Positions 42,401 to 49,962 of a stretch of 50,341 nucleotides of DNA are shown piece by piece (within the stretch, counting starts at the first letter, position 1; each line of letters opens with the position of its first letter). Source of the stretch: an uncultured Paenibacillus sp. Lineage in GTDB: Bacteria > Bacillota > Bacilli > Paenibacillales > Paenibacillaceae. A model generated the notes under the pieces. That model did no database searches. It was not told the DNA's origin and worked only from the letters and a program-made list of their open reading frames with translations. The translations under genes and the position numbers were made by a program. The stretch is from the NCBI GenBank assembly GCA_937895345.1, contig CALAWP010000099.1:1-50341 (forward strand), written 5' to 3'.

Positions 42401-42922
42401 ATGCACCCGCTGTGGATGATCGTATTTATTATCGGCATCAACATGACCTATGTCTCGATTTTTACGCTTCGTCTTATCCTTGTGATCAAGGGCAAAAGGA
42501 TCGCCGCATCGCTGCTGTCGACGGCGGAAGTGTTCATCTATATTATCGGTCTGCAGCTCGTCCTTCAGCAATTGAAGGACCCGATCTACCTGGCGGCTTA
42601 CTGCGCCGGTTTCGGACTGGGCGTCTTTATGGGCAGCCGGATTGAGGAAGCGCTGGCGCTCGGCTATTCCGTCGTGCAGGTTATCGCCGATACGGTGAAT
42701 ACGAGCCTGCCCGATAAGCTGCGCCAATACGGCTACGGCGTAACCGTCTGGCAAGGCGAAGGGCGCAGCGGACCGCGGCTTGTCATGCAGGTGCTGGTAA
42801 AGCGAAACCAGGAGAAAAAGCTTCTTGACCGGATCGGGCAGGAAGCGCCGAAGGCGTTTGTCATTTCGCACGAGCCCCGGCATTTTCGCGGCGGCTTCTG
42901 GGCGAAGCTGCTGGAGCGCTGA
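42401..42922 (+). CDS. UPF0316 (DUF5698/DUF2179) membrane protein
   Basis: A 173-residue protein with three membrane helices (about residues 5-25, 33-55, 60-80) followed by a cytosolic DUF2179 domain (YSVVQVIADTVNTSLPDKLRQYGYGVTVWQGEGRSG, then VLVKRNQEKKLLDRIGQEAPKAFVISHEPRHFRGGFW). Typical of Bacillus YebE-like UPF0316. It starts 16 nt after ectD with no terminator between, so it is probably part of the ectoine operon, which is unusual. Function unknown. No good ribosome site precedes ATG 42401; ATG 42416 is an alternative. Confidence 0.85.
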   Translation: MHPLWMIVFIIGINMTYVSIFTLRLILVIKGKRIAASLLSTAEVFIYIIGLQLVLQQLKDPIYLAAYCAGFGLGVFMGSRIEEALALGYSVVQVIADTVNTSLPDKLRQYGYGVTVWQGEGRSGPRLVMQVLVKRNQEKKLLDRIGQEAPKAFVISHEPRHFRGGFWAKLLER

Positions 42923-42953
42923 CGGCTTGAAGCAAACCGCATTATGGCGAAGA

Positions 42954-42978
42954 GGCACCCCTGACGGGGTGTCTTTTT
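42954..42978 (+). terminator. Terminator of the ehu-ect operon
   Basis: GGCACCCC (42954-42961), loop TGAC, GGGGTGTC (42966-42973), then TTTTT. Confidence 0.85.
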
Positions 42979-43038
42979 GGTTGTGCGGGACATTCTATAG
43001 TTATCCGGCTATTGCTTGAAAAAGGAGCGGCGTTCGTC

Positions 43039-43085
43039 TTGACAAACATATATCTTACCTATTAATATTTAAATAGTTTAAATAT
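43039..43085 (+). promoter_or_regulatory. MarR promoter and palindromic operator
   Basis: TTGACA (43039-43044) with an AT-rich -10 (TTAATA 43062-43067). Overlapping it is a perfect 9-3-9 palindrome: ATATTTAAA (43065-43073), TAG, TTTAAATAT (43077-43085). This is the expected size of a MarR dimer site and its place on the -10 fits autorepression. Confidence 0.7.
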
Positions 43086-43117
43086 ATAGCGATAAGATAA
43101 GAAGGATAGGAGGATCG

Positions 43118-43585
43118 ATGATGAATCCGCTCGTAAGCCGGTTTCAAAATTCGCTGTCGGCTTTGAATCGCTGCTTCGGCGCGGAAGTGATGAAAAACAT
43201 GGGGCCGCAGATTACATCAACCCAGATGTATATGCTGTCGTATATCCGCAAGAGCGGCGCCTGCCGGATTACGGAGCTTGCGGACCAGTTGGACGTCAAG
43301 CCGAGCGCCGTAACGGTTATGATCGACCGCCTCGTCAAGGCGGGTTATGTCACTCGAGGCCACGATCCGTCCGATCGAAGAGTCATTCTGGCGGAGCTGA
43401 CCGACGAAGGCCGCGACATTATGAACGTTGCGGTTCAGAAAGGCCAGGCCATTATCGAGGGATACATGTCCGCGCTCACGGAGGACGAACGGCGTATCGT
43501 AACCGAGTTATTGGAAAAAATGTTAGTTGCGGCCCGCGGGGCATCGTCCGGAGCTGATGTAGAACCGGTCAAGCCGGACCAATGA
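43118..43585 (+). CDS. MarR family transcriptional regulator
   Basis: A 155-residue winged-helix MarR protein. Wing and recognition helix region: CRITELADQLDVKPSAVTVMIDRLVKAGYVTRGHDPSDRRVILAELTDEG. It probably represses itself and the efflux gene 28 nt downstream through the palindrome at 43065-43085, responding to an unknown compound. Either of two adjacent ATGs (43118, 43121) may be used; the second is better spaced from AGGAGG. Confidence 0.88.
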   Translation: MMNPLVSRFQNSLSALNRCFGAEVMKNMGPQITSTQMYMLSYIRKSGACRITELADQLDVKPSAVTVMIDRLVKAGYVTRGHDPSDRRVILAELTDEGRDIMNVAVQKGQAIIEGYMSALTEDERRIVTELLEKMLVAARGASSGADVEPVKPDQ

Positions 43586-43613
43586 TCAAGAGAGACAGAA
43601 GGAGAAATCATCT

Positions 43614-45257
43614 ATGGAAGAATTATCGCACAAACGAAAAGTAACGATCATGTTCGCGATTATTGCGGCCATGTTTTTCTCGGCCATCAACCAGACAATC
43701 GTCAGTACGGCCATGCCCAAGATTATAGCGATTCTGGGCGGGATGGAGCATTACAGCTGGGTCATTACGATCTACATGCTGACGTCGACGATCGCAACGG
43801 TGCTGGTCGGCAAGCTGTCCGACATATACGGGCGCAAGCCGTTTATATTGATCGGTATCGTCATCTTTATTATTGGCGCTTTCTTAACGGGCCTGTCCCG
43901 GGATATATACGACATGATAATTTATCGCGGCATTCAAGGGGTCGGAGCGGGCATCATTATGGCTTCCGTCTTCACCGCCGTCGGCGATTTGTTCTCTCCG
44001 CGCGAGCGGGGCAAATGGACCGGCGTCATGATGGCCGTGTTCGGCTTTTCCAGCGTGCTCGGGCCGACGCTCGGAGGCTGGCTCGTCGACCACATGGAGT
44101 GGAAATGGCTGTTCTGGATTTTCCTCCCGCTTGGCGTCGTTGCGTTCATTATGATCCTGTCCCTGTATCCCAAGGTTCCCCGCAGGGAATCGGAAAAAAT
44201 CGATTATCTGGGCACGCTGCTGCTGGGGTTGACGATCGTTGCGCTGCTGCTCGGCTTTTCGCTGGTCAATACGGAAATTAACGGCAAAGTGCTGGAATGG
44301 GGATCGCCTGAAATATTAGCCTTGTTCGCGGCTTCTATCGTGCTGCTCGCGCTGTTCATCGTCGTCGAGCGCAAAGCGGTCAGCCCCGTGCTTCCGATAT
44401 CCTTGTTCAAAAACGATATTATTACAATATCCAATCTGATCGGCTTTATTATGAACGCCGGCATGATGGGCGCGCTTGTCTACTTGAGCTTTTTCGTGCA
44501 AGGCGTCGAAGGCATCTCGCCGACCTACGCCGGCTATGTGACGATGCCGATGTCGATAGCGATGGTCGTACTAAGCACGTTCGTCGGCCGCTGGATAACG
44601 AAAACGGGCAAATACAAGCGGTACGCCGTCATTGGCATGCCCATCATGCTGGCCGGCATGCTCATCATGGCGTTTATGAACAGCGTGTGGATGGCCGTCG
44701 TCGCCATGATCGTGTTCGGCGTCGGTCTGGGCGTCGGCATGCCGGTTTTCTCGCTGACCGTCCAAAACGCGGCAAGACCCGACGAGCTTGGCGTGGCCAC
44801 GGCTTCGTCCCAGCTGTTCCGTAATATGGGCGGCACGATCGGCATCGCCGTAATGGGAACGATTATGCAAACGAGCCTTGTAAGCAATATGAAAAAGGAA
44901 GCGGCAAGCAGCAACATCGACCTTGGCCAAATTCAGGCGGACCCGCAGCTGGCCGAGCAATTGGCTCCGTTCCAGTCGCCTAATGTGCTGATGAATCACG
45001 AGAGCTTGAATGCAAGCATTCAACGGTTGCCGGAAGAGTTGCAGCCGTTAGTCAACGGCATGGTCGAAACGCTGCGCCAGGCGCTCAGCGATTCGCTGAC
45101 CACGGTATTTCTGTCCGGTTCGGCCATTCTGGCCGTCGCGCTTGTCCTGGTCTTTTTCCTTCACGAAATTCCGCTGAGGACGTCCAACAAAATGCCGGAA
45201 CCCGAGGCTGAGCAAGGCAATCGAGTATCGCCGAAAGAAAAGCCGGATTTCGCTTAA
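43614..45257 (+). CDS. DHA2-family MFS multidrug efflux transporter
   Basis: A 547-residue 14-helix drug:H+ antiporter. Motif A GKLSDIYGRKPFILIG after helix 2, motif B-like YRGIQGVGAGIIMA, motif C GFSSVLGPTLGGWLVDHMEWKWLFWI. The late loop (about residues 420-490) is long and polar, as in LmrB/QacA relatives. It exports lipophilic drugs; specificity is unknown. It is cotranscribed with the MarR gene and ends at a strong terminator. The start follows AGAAGGAG. Confidence 0.9.
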   Translation: MEELSHKRKVTIMFAIIAAMFFSAINQTIVSTAMPKIIAILGGMEHYSWVITIYMLTSTIATVLVGKLSDIYGRKPFILIGIVIFIIGAFLTGLSRDIYDMIIYRGIQGVGAGIIMASVFTAVGDLFSPRERGKWTGVMMAVFGFSSVLGPTLGGWLVDHMEWKWLFWIFLPLGVVAFIMILSLYPKVPRRESEKIDYLGTLLLGLTIVALLLGFSLVNTEINGKVLEWGSPEILALFAASIVLLALFIVVERKAVSPVLPISLFKNDIITISNLIGFIMNAGMMGALVYLSFFVQGVEGISPTYAGYVTMPMSIAMVVLSTFVGRWITKTGKYKRYAVIGMPIMLAGMLIMAFMNSVWMAVVAMIVFGVGLGVGMPVFSLTVQNAARPDELGVATASSQLFRNMGGTIGIAVMGTIMQTSLVSNMKKEAASSNIDLGQIQADPQLAEQLAPFQSPNVLMNHESLNASIQRLPEELQPLVNGMVETLRQALSDSLTTVFLSGSAILAVALVLVFFLHEIPLRTSNKMPEPEAEQGNRVSPKEKPDFA

Positions 45258-45294
45258 GTCCTGTTCTCCCGGCTTCGCTTTGTCTGCGCTCACG

Positions 45295-45343
45295 GAGCAG
45301 CAGTCCCATAAGGTCCAATGGGCCGGGGGCTGCTTCTTTTTTT
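45295..45343 (+). terminator. Terminator of the MarR-efflux operon
   Basis: GAGCAGC (45295-45301) pairs with GCTGCTTC (45329-45336), with an inner CCC/GGG, followed by T7. Confidence 0.8.
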
Positions 45344-45447
45344 AGGCTGTCCGATGACGAAATAGAGATAGGAACACTTGTGCGCTTTTTGGCAAAATGG
45401 TAAACTGTAGAAAAAGCTGCGCTCAACCTGCGAGGGAGGATCGGAAT

Positions 45448-46254
45448 TTGAAAAGCGGATTTGCCGAAATCGAAGCTGCGATCGCCTATATCCATTCCAA
45501 TCTGTACGACCCGCTGCCGCTGGAACGGCTGGCCGGCTACGTTGGCTACAGTCCTTATCACTTTGCCCGGTTGTTCAAGGAACGGACCGGATTGCCGCCG
45601 TTATATTACGTATCGTCCGTCCGTCTCGAGCGGGCCAAACATCTGCTGCTGCATACGGACTGGGGCGTAAGAGACATCGGACTCGAAATCGGGCAGCAAA
45701 GTCTGGGAACGTTCACCACCCGGTTCACGGAACGGGTCGGCATGTCGCCTTCGCATTTTCGCCAATCCGCCAAGTCGGCGGGAGGCCAGCTGAACCGGCT
45801 GCGAACGCTAGAGAAGTGGAACGATCCGTTCTCGGATCAGTGGGAGCATCAGGCCGTCACCGGGACGGTGACGTCGGAACGGCCGTTTCAAGGCATTATA
45901 TTGCTCGGCTTGTTTCCAAAGCCGATTCCGGAAGGGCTTCCGCTGTACGGTACGCTGCTTCCCGGCGTCGGCCGGTTCGAACTGGGGAACGTCGCTCCGG
46001 GCGTTTATTATTTGATGGCGACGTCGCTGTCGTGGGGAATGGGCAGTCTTGACATTATGCTGCCGCAATCGACGCTGCGGGCCCGATTGCCGGAGCCGGT
46101 CGTCGTGACGCGCGGACAGCCGGCGCCGCATCTGAACGTTGCGCTGCGCGAGCCCGCTTTGGACGATCCTCCGATTCTCATCTCCCTGCAGGTGCTGATG
46201 AACCGGTTTATGAACCGATTGGAGGGCAATCCCGGCGGGATAAAACAACTATAG
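45448..46254 (+). CDS. AraC family regulator with N-terminal DNA-binding domain
   Basis: A 268-residue regulator with the HTH at the N-terminus (about residues 8-105): LPLERLAGYVGYSPYHFARLFKERTGLPPLYYVSSVRLERAKHLL, and VRDIGLEIGQQSLGTFTTRFTERVGMSPSHFR. The C-terminal 150 residues have no family I can name and presumably sense a ligand. TTG 45448 is the start: it is 8 nt after GGGAGG and begins with a typical KSGFAEIEAAIAYIHSNL; the ATG at 45397 has no site. It lies alone, just before an ABC-F gene. Confidence 0.85.
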   Translation: MKSGFAEIEAAIAYIHSNLYDPLPLERLAGYVGYSPYHFARLFKERTGLPPLYYVSSVRLERAKHLLLHTDWGVRDIGLEIGQQSLGTFTTRFTERVGMSPSHFRQSAKSAGGQLNRLRTLEKWNDPFSDQWEHQAVTGTVTSERPFQGIILLGLFPKPIPEGLPLYGTLLPGVGRFELGNVAPGVYYLMATSLSWGMGSLDIMLPQSTLRARLPEPVVVTRGQPAPHLNVALREPALDDPPILISLQVLMNRFMNRLEGNPGGIKQL

Positions 46255-46284
46255 TTGAGAGAATGGCCCCGGAGCGCTTATAAT
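46255..46284 (+). promoter_or_regulatory. SigA promoter of the ABC-F gene
   Basis: TTGAGA (46255-46260), 18 nt, TATAAT (46279-46284). The -35 begins right after the AraC stop codon. Confidence 0.6.
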
Positions 46285-46321
46285 AGACCGAGTACAATTA
46301 TTCTAAGATAGGGTGTCATGA

Positions 46322-47878
46322 ATGAGCATATTAAACGTAGAACGATTAAGCCATGGCTTCGGCGACCGCGCCATCTTCAACGATGTGTCGTTTCGGCTGC
46401 TTAAGGGTGAGCATATCGGCTTGATCGGCGCCAACGGCGAAGGCAAGTCGACGTTCATGAATATTATTACGGGCAAGCTTCAGCCGGACGATGGCAAGGT
46501 GGAATGGTCGAAGCGCGTACGCGTCGGTTATTTGGATCAGCATGCCGTGCTGGAAAAAGGGATGACGATTCGAGACGTCCTGAAGGGCGCATTTCAATAT
46601 TTGTTCGACTTGGAACAAGAAATGAACGAGATGTACGGCCGAATGGGCGAGGTGTCGCCGGAAGAGCTGGAGAAGCTGCTCGAGGAGGTCGGCACGATTC
46701 AGGATACGCTGACCAACCAGGATTTCTACCTGATCGACGCCAAGATCGACGAGACAGCGCGCGGGCTCGGGCTGACCGATATCGGCCTGGACAAGGACGT
46801 CAACGACTTGAGCGGAGGGCAGCGGACGAAGGTGCTGCTTGCCAAGCTGCTTCTGGAAAAGCCGGACATTTTGCTTCTGGACGAACCGACCAACTATCTC
46901 GACGAGCAGCATATCGAATGGCTGAAGCGTTATTTGCAGGAATACGAAAATGCGTTCATTCTCATCTCGCATGATATTCCGTTCCTGAACAGCGTCATCA
47001 ACCTGATCTACCATATGGAAAATCAGCAGTTGACCCGCTATCCGGGCGATTATGATCATTTTATGCAAGTGTACGAGATGAAGAAGCAGCAGCTGGAAGC
47101 GGCGTACAAGCGGCAGCAGCAGGAGATTGCCGACTTGAAGGATTTTGTCGCGCGCAACAAGGCGAGCGTGGCGACCCGGAATATGGCGATGTCGCGGCAG
47201 AAGAAGCTGGACAAGATGGAAGTGATCGAGCTGGCGAAGGAGAAGCCGAAGCCGCAGTTCAACTTCAAGGAAGGCCGCGCATCCGGCAAGCTCATCTTCG
47301 AGACGAAGGGACTTGTCATTGGATACTCGGAGCCGCTATCCCGGCCGCTGGACCTGCGCATGGAACGGGGGCAGAAGATCGCCCTCGTCGGCTCGAACGG
47401 TATCGGGAAGACGACGCTTCTTCGAAGCATTTTAGGCGAAATTCCGGCTTTGTCCGGTTCGGTAGAGCGGGGCGAATATTTGCACATCGGCTACTTCGAG
47501 CAGGAAGCTAAAGACGCCAATTACAACACTTGCATCGAAGAAATCTGGAATGAATTCCCGTCATATACGCAATTCGAGGTGCGCGCGGCGCTGGCCAAGT
47601 GCGGGCTGACGACGAAGCATATCGAAAGCAAAATCGCCGTTCTAAGCGGCGGCGAAAAGGCGAAGGTGCGCTTGTGCAAGCTCATAAACCGCGAAACGAA
47701 TCTTCTGGTGCTCGATGAGCCGACGAACCATCTCGACGTGGACGCGAAGGAGGAGCTGAAGCGCGCATTGAAGGCATACAAAGGGAGCGTGCTGCTGATT
47801 TCGCACGAACCCGAATTTTACCGCGATGTCGTCACCGAAACGTGGAACTGCGAATCTTGGACGACGAAAGTATTTTAA
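46322..47878 (+). CDS. ABC-F family ATPase, YkpA/YbiT-like
   Basis: A 518-residue soluble protein with two ATPase domains and no membrane segment. Walker A GANGEGKS (about 39) and GSNGIGKT (about 357); signatures LSGGQRTK and LSGGEKAK; Walker B LLLDEPTNYLD and LVLDEPTNHLD; the linker between domains is charged and helical (about 250-300, MKKQQLEAAYKRQQQEIADLKD). ABC-F proteins act on the ribosome, in translation control or antibiotic protection. Motif pattern fits housekeeping YkpA rather than a dedicated resistance factor, but this is only an inference. Start by AGGGTG-type site. Confidence 0.87.
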   Translation: MSILNVERLSHGFGDRAIFNDVSFRLLKGEHIGLIGANGEGKSTFMNIITGKLQPDDGKVEWSKRVRVGYLDQHAVLEKGMTIRDVLKGAFQYLFDLEQEMNEMYGRMGEVSPEELEKLLEEVGTIQDTLTNQDFYLIDAKIDETARGLGLTDIGLDKDVNDLSGGQRTKVLLAKLLLEKPDILLLDEPTNYLDEQHIEWLKRYLQEYENAFILISHDIPFLNSVINLIYHMENQQLTRYPGDYDHFMQVYEMKKQQLEAAYKRQQQEIADLKDFVARNKASVATRNMAMSRQKKLDKMEVIELAKEKPKPQFNFKEGRASGKLIFETKGLVIGYSEPLSRPLDLRMERGQKIALVGSNGIGKTTLLRSILGEIPALSGSVERGEYLHIGYFEQEAKDANYNTCIEEIWNEFPSYTQFEVRAALAKCGLTTKHIESKIAVLSGGEKAKVRLCKLINRETNLLVLDEPTNHLDVDAKEELKRALKAYKGSVLLISHEPEFYRDVVTETWNCESWTTKVF

Positions 47879-47901
47879 ACTAAAACGTACGGTTGCGACG
47901 T

Positions 47902-47949
47902 AAAGAAGACGTCTCATGCTCTCAATTGGAGGGCGGAGACGTCTTCTTT
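47902..47949. terminator. Bidirectional terminator between the ABC-F and VOC genes
   Basis: AAAGAAGACGTCTC (47902-47915) and GAGACGTCTTCTTT (47936-47949) are perfectly complementary, with TCTTT after on one side and an A-rich flank on the other. Confidence 0.88.
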
Positions 47950-47951
47950 CT

Positions 47952-48374
47952 TTAGGATGGCTGCGGGTCGGTCGAGACGGTAAACGTCACGCCGAACTTA
48001 TCGGTTACGGTGCCGAAGGCCGGGCTGAAAAACGTTTCCTCCAACTCGTGGCGAACCTGTCCGCCTTCCTTTAGTAAGGCGAAAATACGTTTCGACTTGT
48101 CGACATTGTCCAACTGAATACAGATCGTCACCTGATTGCCTTGTTGAATCGGGGATCCGGGAAACGTATCGTACAGCATCAGTTCGGCATCTCCGGCTTT
48201 CAAATGGGCATGGGCAATCTTGTCGCTCATGCCTTCGGGCAGCGTATGGCCCGGAGCGCTTGGCATATCGCCGAATCTTTGGACGAATATGGCTTCCGCA
48301 TCCAAAACTTTACGATAAAATTGTACGGCTTCTTCCGCGTTTCCTTGCATGACGATATAAGGGACAAGTTTCAT
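47952..48374 (-). CDS. PhnB-like VOC family protein
   Basis: A 140-residue glyoxalase-fold protein of the PhnB/YjdN type. Opening LVPYIVMQGNAEEAVQFYRKVLDAEAIFVQRFGDMP, middle IAHAHLKAGDAELMLYDTFPG and ending FFSPAFGTVTDKFGVTFTVST are characteristic. Members of this group mostly lack a known activity. Ribosome site AAAGGAG 9 nt before the start. Confidence 0.88.
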   Translation of the reverse strand: MKLVPYIVMQGNAEEAVQFYRKVLDAEAIFVQRFGDMPSAPGHTLPEGMSDKIAHAHLKAGDAELMLYDTFPGSPIQQGNQVTICIQLDNVDKSKRIFALLKEGGQVRHELEETFFSPAFGTVTDKFGVTFTVSTDPQPS

Positions 48375-48544
48375 ACACAGTCGCTCCTTTGGGCAATGGT
48401 TGGTTTGGTCCTTACGATCGTTGCGTTCGCAAGCTTAGTATAACTGTTCGTTTACGATTGTATTTCTTACGGATTGCGGATAAGGAATGGAATGAAGATT
48501 AAGTGTACAGTTGAAGCGGACTTGCATCCAAAAATGACAAACTG
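48375..48544. other. Intergenic stretch between the VOC gene and integrase remnant
   Basis: 170 nt of mixed composition without ORF. It holds the VOC promoter region and the left boundary of the integron-like area. Confidence 0.5.
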
Positions 48545-48553
48545 TGGTATAAT
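48545..48553 (+). promoter_or_regulatory. Extended -10 element before the integrase remnant
   Basis: TGGTATAAT (48545-48553) is a perfect extended -10. The predicted start site near 48560 would fall at or after the GGGAGG ribosome site (48555-48560), so the native promoter may have lain further upstream, or the RNA is nearly leaderless. Confidence 0.45.
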
Positions 48554-48568
48554 CGGGAGGTCTGCGTT

Positions 48569-48990
48569 ATGCAAGAGGTTATCGTGAACAAACGGGACGA
48601 TCGAGATCTGACCGTTCGATTAAAGGTTTATTCCAGGGAGCATGTCTCATGCATCAAAGCATTGCCAGGCGCCAGGTGGAAGCCGGAACTCGGAGTCTGG
48701 CTCATTCCGTATACGATCCATTCCATCGAACGACTGCTGGAAGCGCTTCAAGACTTTCATATCGTCGCGGATGAAGAGCTGCGCACGGAATGTTATTTGT
48801 TTCAGTCGAGCGGGGAAGAAAAAGAAGCCGGAACAAGAGCGAGTTGAGGGGATATAGTCCCGAGAACCTCAAGGCTTATGTCGCGTATGTGGACCGGTTA
48901 GACCGCTATATAGAAAAGGAGCAGGTATTGTGGCGCTTTCAGAATTTTCAGCGGTATACCTTGTTTTTGCTGGATCAGAACCGGTCTCAC
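48569..48990 (+). pseudogene. Frameshifted, truncated tyrosine recombinase (integron-integrase-like)
   Basis: The first frame (48569-48847, 92 codons) gives an N-terminal arm (VSCIKALPGARWKPELGVWLIPYTIHSIERLLEALQD) of the kind fused to some integrases. A second frame continues with RGYSPENLKAYVAYVDRLDRY and FQNFQRYTLFLLDQNRSH, the SAM-like core-binding domain of integron/phage integrases, up to about 48988. There it breaks off into a repeat. The frames meet in an A-rich stretch near 48820-48850, so one indel split the gene. The whole catalytic domain is missing. It is read toward the cassettes, opposite to the usual integron layout. Confidence 0.7.
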
Positions 48991-49060
48991 TGTGCACGTC
49001 GTTGCCGCTCTCGTTGGTCGCTTAAGGCAGTGAGGGTTCGTGAATGCGAAAACGTTATGT
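48978..49060 (+). repeat. attC-like site 1 (partial)
   Basis: GAACC-ggt-CTCACTG (48978-48992) pairs with CAGTGAG-GGTTC (49028-49039), leaving three unpaired bases on one strand as in attC extrahelical bases. The 3' part continues GTGAATGC..AACGTTATGT and ends in the core GTTATGT (49054-49060). The outer 5' partner of that core is missing, replaced by the integrase remnant. Confidence 0.6.
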
Positions 49061-49139
49061 GCAACTCCCTAAGAGCATAGCAACATCTTCAAAAGAGGTG
49101 GGATATCTCATTATTCGGAAATTGTAAAATATAATCGAA
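49061..49139 (+). other. Cassette 1 leader with possible frameshifted gene start
   Basis: AAAAGAGGTGGG precedes an ATA codon (49103) that opens a reading frame running to a TAA near 49198 (SHYSEIVKYNRNEK..). It overlaps the next ORF in a different frame, which suggests the gene is broken by a frameshift. Weak evidence. Confidence 0.35.
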
Positions 49140-49286
49140 ATGAAAAGGTTGAAGAAAGAAAGAGAATTATTCAAACCAATATACTGCATCTTAAATGGTA
49201 ACCGAGAAGTGTTTGATGACCATTGGAAATCCCGATCAGAAACATATAAGAAATTAACATTGGGCGAAATTCAAGTATTCCAATGA
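49140..49286 (+). pseudogene. Cassette 1 short ORF, probably remnant of one gene
   Basis: A 48-codon ORF starting MKRLKKERELFKPIYCILNG and ending in YKKLTLGEIQVFQ. It lacks a ribosome site. An overlapping frame at 49103-49200 also looks coding (EIVKYNRNEKVEERKR), so the two could be the front and rear of a single 60-70-residue protein split by an indel. No family recognised. AT-rich like the rest of the array. Confidence 0.4.
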
Positions 49287-49293
49287 AGCAGGG

Positions 49294-49428
49294 AGCATCA
49301 CATACCACTGTATTCTTGCATCGGGCATTCACCGCTCAGGAGCGGCTTCAAGAAAGAGGTTGCTGTGGACAGGACACACTCAACTTCGTCGAGCGTCGTG
49401 AATGCACGAAGCATTATGTGATATTGCT
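49294..49428 (+). repeat. attC-like site 2
   Basis: Imperfect inverted repeat of about 135 nt. AGCA-TCACATA (49294-49304) pairs with TATGTGA-tat-TGCT (49415-49428), and GCATTCAC (49325-49332) pairs with GTGAATGC (49398-49405). A CCGCTC-AG-GAGCGG hairpin lies inside. The core reads ATTATGT (49413-49419), one base off GTTATGT. Confidence 0.6.
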
Positions 49429-49454
49429 GAAAAACATAAAATAGTTGGTGAGCT

Positions 49455-49799
49455 ATGACAATTAACAAAAGCTTGTATTATCTGGGTATCGGATTTACAG
49501 TTTTATTTTTATTATTTCTTATGATTAAAGACGTTTATGAAGATAAGCCGCGCTACACTCTCATAATCTATAACTATTCCGGTAGTCATGATGAACTCAA
49601 GCAAGATTACTTTGATAAAATCAAAGATACTCGGAATAGAATTAGTGGTTATAGTATAGGGGGGGGAGACGCGCCTGATGAAAGGATCTATGTATTACAA
49701 GCACCCCTGTTCGTGTTGCTTAAGTTAAAAAACAGGGAGATTGTGTTTGTAACGGATAACATTAATAAACTCAGTGATTTTGTAAATGATGAAAAGTAG
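49455..49799 (+). CDS. Cassette 2 protein: small membrane-anchored hypothetical
   Basis: A 114-residue protein with one N-terminal membrane helix (about residues 7-25, YYLGIGFTVLFLLFLMIKD) and a hydrophilic domain outside it (YTLIIYNYSGSHDELKQDYFDKIK, then IYVLQAPLFVLLKLKNREIVFVTDN). No family recognised. It is the only intact gene of the visible array, starts 26 nt after attC-like site 2 and ends 10 nt before site 3, as cassette genes do. AT-rich codon use separates it from the core genome. The ribosome site (TTGGTGAG) is weak. Confidence 0.65.
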   Translation: MTINKSLYYLGIGFTVLFLLFLMIKDVYEDKPRYTLIIYNYSGSHDELKQDYFDKIKDTRNRISGYSIGGGDAPDERIYVLQAPLFVLLKLKNREIVFVTDNINKLSDFVNDEK

Positions 49800-49807
49800 A
49801 AATGGTT

Positions 49808-49893
49808 AAGAACAACCCTGCACTGCCTAACCGCATCGCGGTCGCTCACTTCGTTCCTTTAAGGCAATGAGGTTTGAATGCAAGACGTTATAC
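49808..49893 (+). repeat. attC-like site 3
   Basis: CACTGCCTAA (49821-49830) pairs with TTAAGGCAATG (49859-49869); CCGC-ATC-GCGG forms an inner hairpin (49831-49841), and CCTGCA/TGCAAG extends the outer stem. It ends in the core GTTATAC (49887-49893). Its 3' arm (TTAAGGCAATGAGG..TGAATGCA..ACGTTATA) aligns with site 1 (TTAAGGCAGTGAGGG..TGAATGCG..ACGTTATG) over about 40 nt. Confidence 0.62.
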
Positions 49894-49962
49894 GATATTA
49901 ATGCAAACTCATGTTAAAAACTCAAAACCAATTCAACTTCATGACCTTTTAAGGAGATAATT

